A stretch of DNA of 64,000 nucleotides from Brevibacterium permense (lineage in GTDB: Bacteria; Actinomycetota; Actinomycetes; Actinomycetales; Brevibacteriaceae), in assembly GCF_013280495.1 (NCBI RefSeq), contig NZ_JABSSX010000003.1, forward strand, positions 1 through 64,000, written 5' to 3'. Shown here one piece after another: positions 62,209 to 64,000 of this stretch (positions are counted from its first letter, which is position 1; every line of letters starts with the position of its first letter). The notes beneath the pieces were generated by a model that was given only the letters and a program-made list of their open reading frames with translations, was not told where the DNA came from and made no database searches. A program made the position numbers and the translations under genes.

Positions 62209-64000
62209 GTGACTCAGGTCTCAATTTCGAACGTTGCAGAAGAGTGGAGAAAACAGAGGGGGCAATCGGCTCCCGACAACTTCCTCGATGCGTATTATCC
62301 GCGGTTCGAAACAGGGGCGACCGATCCCGAGGCCTACGCGGCTGCGGCGGCCCGTCACTTCGCGCTCGGCACCGAATACGACGGGCAGAGACCGGCGATC
62401 GCGATCTACAATCCGAGCGTCGACTCGCCGGAGTTCAGCGACAACCACACGGTCATCGCCATCGTGCTCGCCGACATGCCCCATCTCGTGTCCTCGATCG
62501 TCAGTGACCTCGCCGCCAACGGCAGGGCGATCCGCCGCGTCCACCACCCGATCATCACAGTCACCGGCAACGGACCGGACGAGAAGATCCTCTCCCCGGC
62601 AGAAGCCCCCGCACTCAGTGCGGACACGGCGAGCATTCCGACGGTGTCCGAAGATCCTGCCGGCAGCGAGGACGGCGCCCCACAGCAGCAGTCCTGGATC
62701 CGCCTCGAGATCGACCGCATCTCCGAAAGCGACTTCGGTGCACTCGAAGAGCGCCTGCGCGGAGTCCTCGACTACGTGGCCGCGGCAGCGCGCGACGCCC
62801 AAGCGATGGCCGCGAAGGCCAAAGACATCGCCGCCGAGCTGAGCGCACACGCGCCGCGCCCGGAACTGGCTTCCGAAGCCGAATCCGCCGCCGCCCTGCT
62901 CACCTGGCTCGACGGACACTTCACTTTCCTCGGCTACCGCGAATACGACTACACCCACGACGCCGAGCACAGCAGCCTCGAACCGATCGAGGACACCTCG
63001 ATGGGCATCTCGGCCCTGCGCCCTCTCGTGAAGTCACCGCTCAGCCGGGCGGTCGCCGACAAGGCGCTGGAACCGCATGTGCTCGTGCTGACGAAGGCGA
63101 ACTCCCGCTCCCGCGTCATCCGATCCTCGTTCATGGACTACATCGGCGTGAAGACCTTCGATGCCGACGGTGAGATCGTCGGCGAGCGGCGCTTCGTCGG
63201 AGTGTTCAAACCCGAGTTCTACAACGACAGCGTCCTCAACATCCCGGTCATCGACAGGAAGGTCGCGAAGATCCTCTCGGCCAGCGGATTCCCCACAGGG
63301 TCCCACTCGGCCAACGAACTTCTCGGCGTTCTCGAGAACTATCCCCGCGAGGACCTGCTCCACGAGGACACCGAGGAGATCTATGACGTCGTCATGGAGA
63401 TCGTCGACATGCAGGAGCGCCGGGAGTCCCGCGTGTTCGTCCGCACCGACCCGTACCAGCGCTTCGTCTCCGTCATCCTCTACCTCCCGCGCGACCTCTA
63501 CAACACCGACGCCAGAGTGCGCGTGCAGGAAGTGCTGCGCGAGTTCTATAACGCCGAGAGCGTCGACTTCGATGTGCTGCTGAGCGAATCCGCGCTGGCC
63601 CGCATCCACTTCGTGGCCCGCGTCGCCCGTGACTGCGAACTGCCGCAGATCGGCGCCGACGAGGTCGAGGCACGCATCGTCGGAGCCGTTCGCTCCTGGT
63701 CCGAAGACGTCCACGCGTTCCTCGTCCCCGCCGAGACCGGCGACTCCGGCGCCTCGCATGCCCGGGCCGACCTGTGGGCTAAGGCGTTCCCTCCCAGCTA
63801 CGGCGAGCACCACACCCCCGCCGAGGCGGTCGCCGACGTCGGTCGGTTCGAAGCCCTCGACGCCGGTCACGGCCCGGCGGTGCGCCTCTACCGTCCCGAA
63901 CAGAGCACCGACGCCTCCGTGCGCCTCGTCCTCTATCGTCGTGACCGGGTCAGCCTGTCCGAGGTCCTGCCCTTCCTCACAGCTTTCGGTGCCGACGTCG
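62209..64000 (+). CDS. gdh: NAD-dependent glutamate dehydrogenase, large (GDH180-like), 5' part
   Basis: Oxidative deamination of glutamate to 2-oxoglutarate. Only the first 597 codons are in the window; the gene runs off the right end, and the full protein is expected to exceed 1500 residues. The reading frame is open from the GTG at 62209, with AGAGGTGA upstream. N-terminal domain features match the large enzyme: HTVIAIVLADMPHLVSSIVSDL, RRVHHPIITVTG, LLTWLDGHFTFLGYREYDY, FMDYIGVKTFDADGEIVGERRFVGVF, FPTGSHSANELLGVLENYPREDLL, DMQERRESRVFVRTDPYQRFVSVILYLPRDLYNT. The catalytic domain lies beyond the window. A palindrome upstream suggests regulation. Confidence 0.92.
   Translation, partial: MTQVSISNVAEEWRKQRGQSAPDNFLDAYYPRFETGATDPEAYAAAAARHFALGTEYDGQRPAIAIYNPSVDSPEFSDNHTVIAIVLADMPHLVSSIVSDLAANGRAIRRVHHPIITVTGNGPDEKILSPAEAPALSADTASIPTVSEDPAGSEDGAPQQQSWIRLEIDRISESDFGALEERLRGVLDYVAAAARDAQAMAAKAKDIAAELSAHAPRPELASEAESAAALLTWLDGHFTFLGYREYDYTHDAEHSSLEPIEDTSMGISALRPLVKSPLSRAVADKALEPHVLVLTKANSRSRVIRSSFMDYIGVKTFDADGEIVGERRFVGVFKPEFYNDSVLNIPVIDRKVAKILSASGFPTGSHSANELLGVLENYPREDLLHEDTEEIYDVVMEIVDMQERRESRVFVRTDPYQRFVSVILYLPRDLYNTDARVRVQEVLREFYNAESVDFDVLLSESALARIHFVARVARDCELPQIGADEVEARIVGAVRSWSEDVHAFLVPAETGDSGASHARADLWAKAFPPSYGEHHTPAEAVADVGRFEALDAGHGPAVRLYRPEQSTDASVRLVLYRRDRVSLSEVLPFLTAFGADV

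Overview
The window is GC-rich chromosomal DNA of an actinomycete. Gene content and order point to the Micrococcales, and a Brevibacterium-like organism is my best guess; that is inference, since there is no rRNA here to test it. Nearly everything is core chromosome: genes are dense, many overlap by 1-4 bases, and I see no prophage, transposase, tRNA, rRNA or CRISPR array. Two blocks resemble the Mycobacterium tuberculosis accD5-birA-purKE-manA-whiB2-manB-sahH-mtrAB-lpqB-secA1 neighbourhood and its separate moxR-DUF58 cluster, here fused into one run.

Layout. 1-10 kb: a nitrilase-family amidohydrolase, two TetR regulators, the accD-accE acyl-CoA carboxylase pair divergent from birA, a pH-sensor-type adenylate cyclase with a long acidic N-terminus, and topoisomerase IV subunit A (parC). 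10-16 kb: a GNAT-acyl-CoA-synthetase lysine acetyltransferase, then DUF5998, an alkaline-phosphatase-superfamily hydrolase and a methyltransferase. 16-19 kb: purK, purE and a FadE25-like acyl-CoA dehydrogenase. 19-26 kb: envelope genes (LCP transferase, a PGRP-LGFP-NlpC/P60 hydrolase) and manA. 26-29.5 kb: a 3-oxoacid CoA-transferase pair with a TIGR03089 protein and an orphan CofE-like ligase. 29.8-39 kb: whiB2-like regulator, a giant glycosyltransferase-like membrane protein, DUF5719, zincin-like protein, DUF3499, manB and sahH. 39-46 kb: RDD, SpoIIM, DUF58, MoxR, DUF4350, DUF4129 and a membrane protein. 46-57 kb: mtrA-mtrB-lpqB, comF, hpf, a YcaQ/AlkX-like protein and secA. 57-62 kb: Rv3235-like and LysM proteins, a small helix-turn-helix protein, a SAF protein with a CpaE/MinD-like ATPase, DUF6912 and DUF2505. 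The window ends inside a large NAD-dependent glutamate dehydrogenase.

The dominant theme is envelope growth and its control: MtrAB-LpqB and WhiB2 regulate division and wall metabolism, ManA/ManB supply mannose phosphates, the LCP protein and the hydrolase build and remodel wall, and SecA exports. Purine and biotin/acyl-CoA metabolism sit alongside.

The most unusual non-coding features are a perfect 70-bp palindrome (52636-52705) with a 37-bp half-copy at 87-123, a 62-bp imperfect inverted repeat at 25955-26016, tandem dyads upstream of the small helix-turn-helix gene, and many genes whose -10 box lies 6-8 bases before the start codon, which suggests leaderless mRNAs. Unusual protein features are a repeated DxDxDG tail on MtrB, an arginine in place of lysine in the CpaE-like P-loop, and a degenerate glycosyltransferase motif. 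I found no clearly undescribed multi-gene system; the best candidates are the 57.2-61.1 kb cluster and the moxR block.
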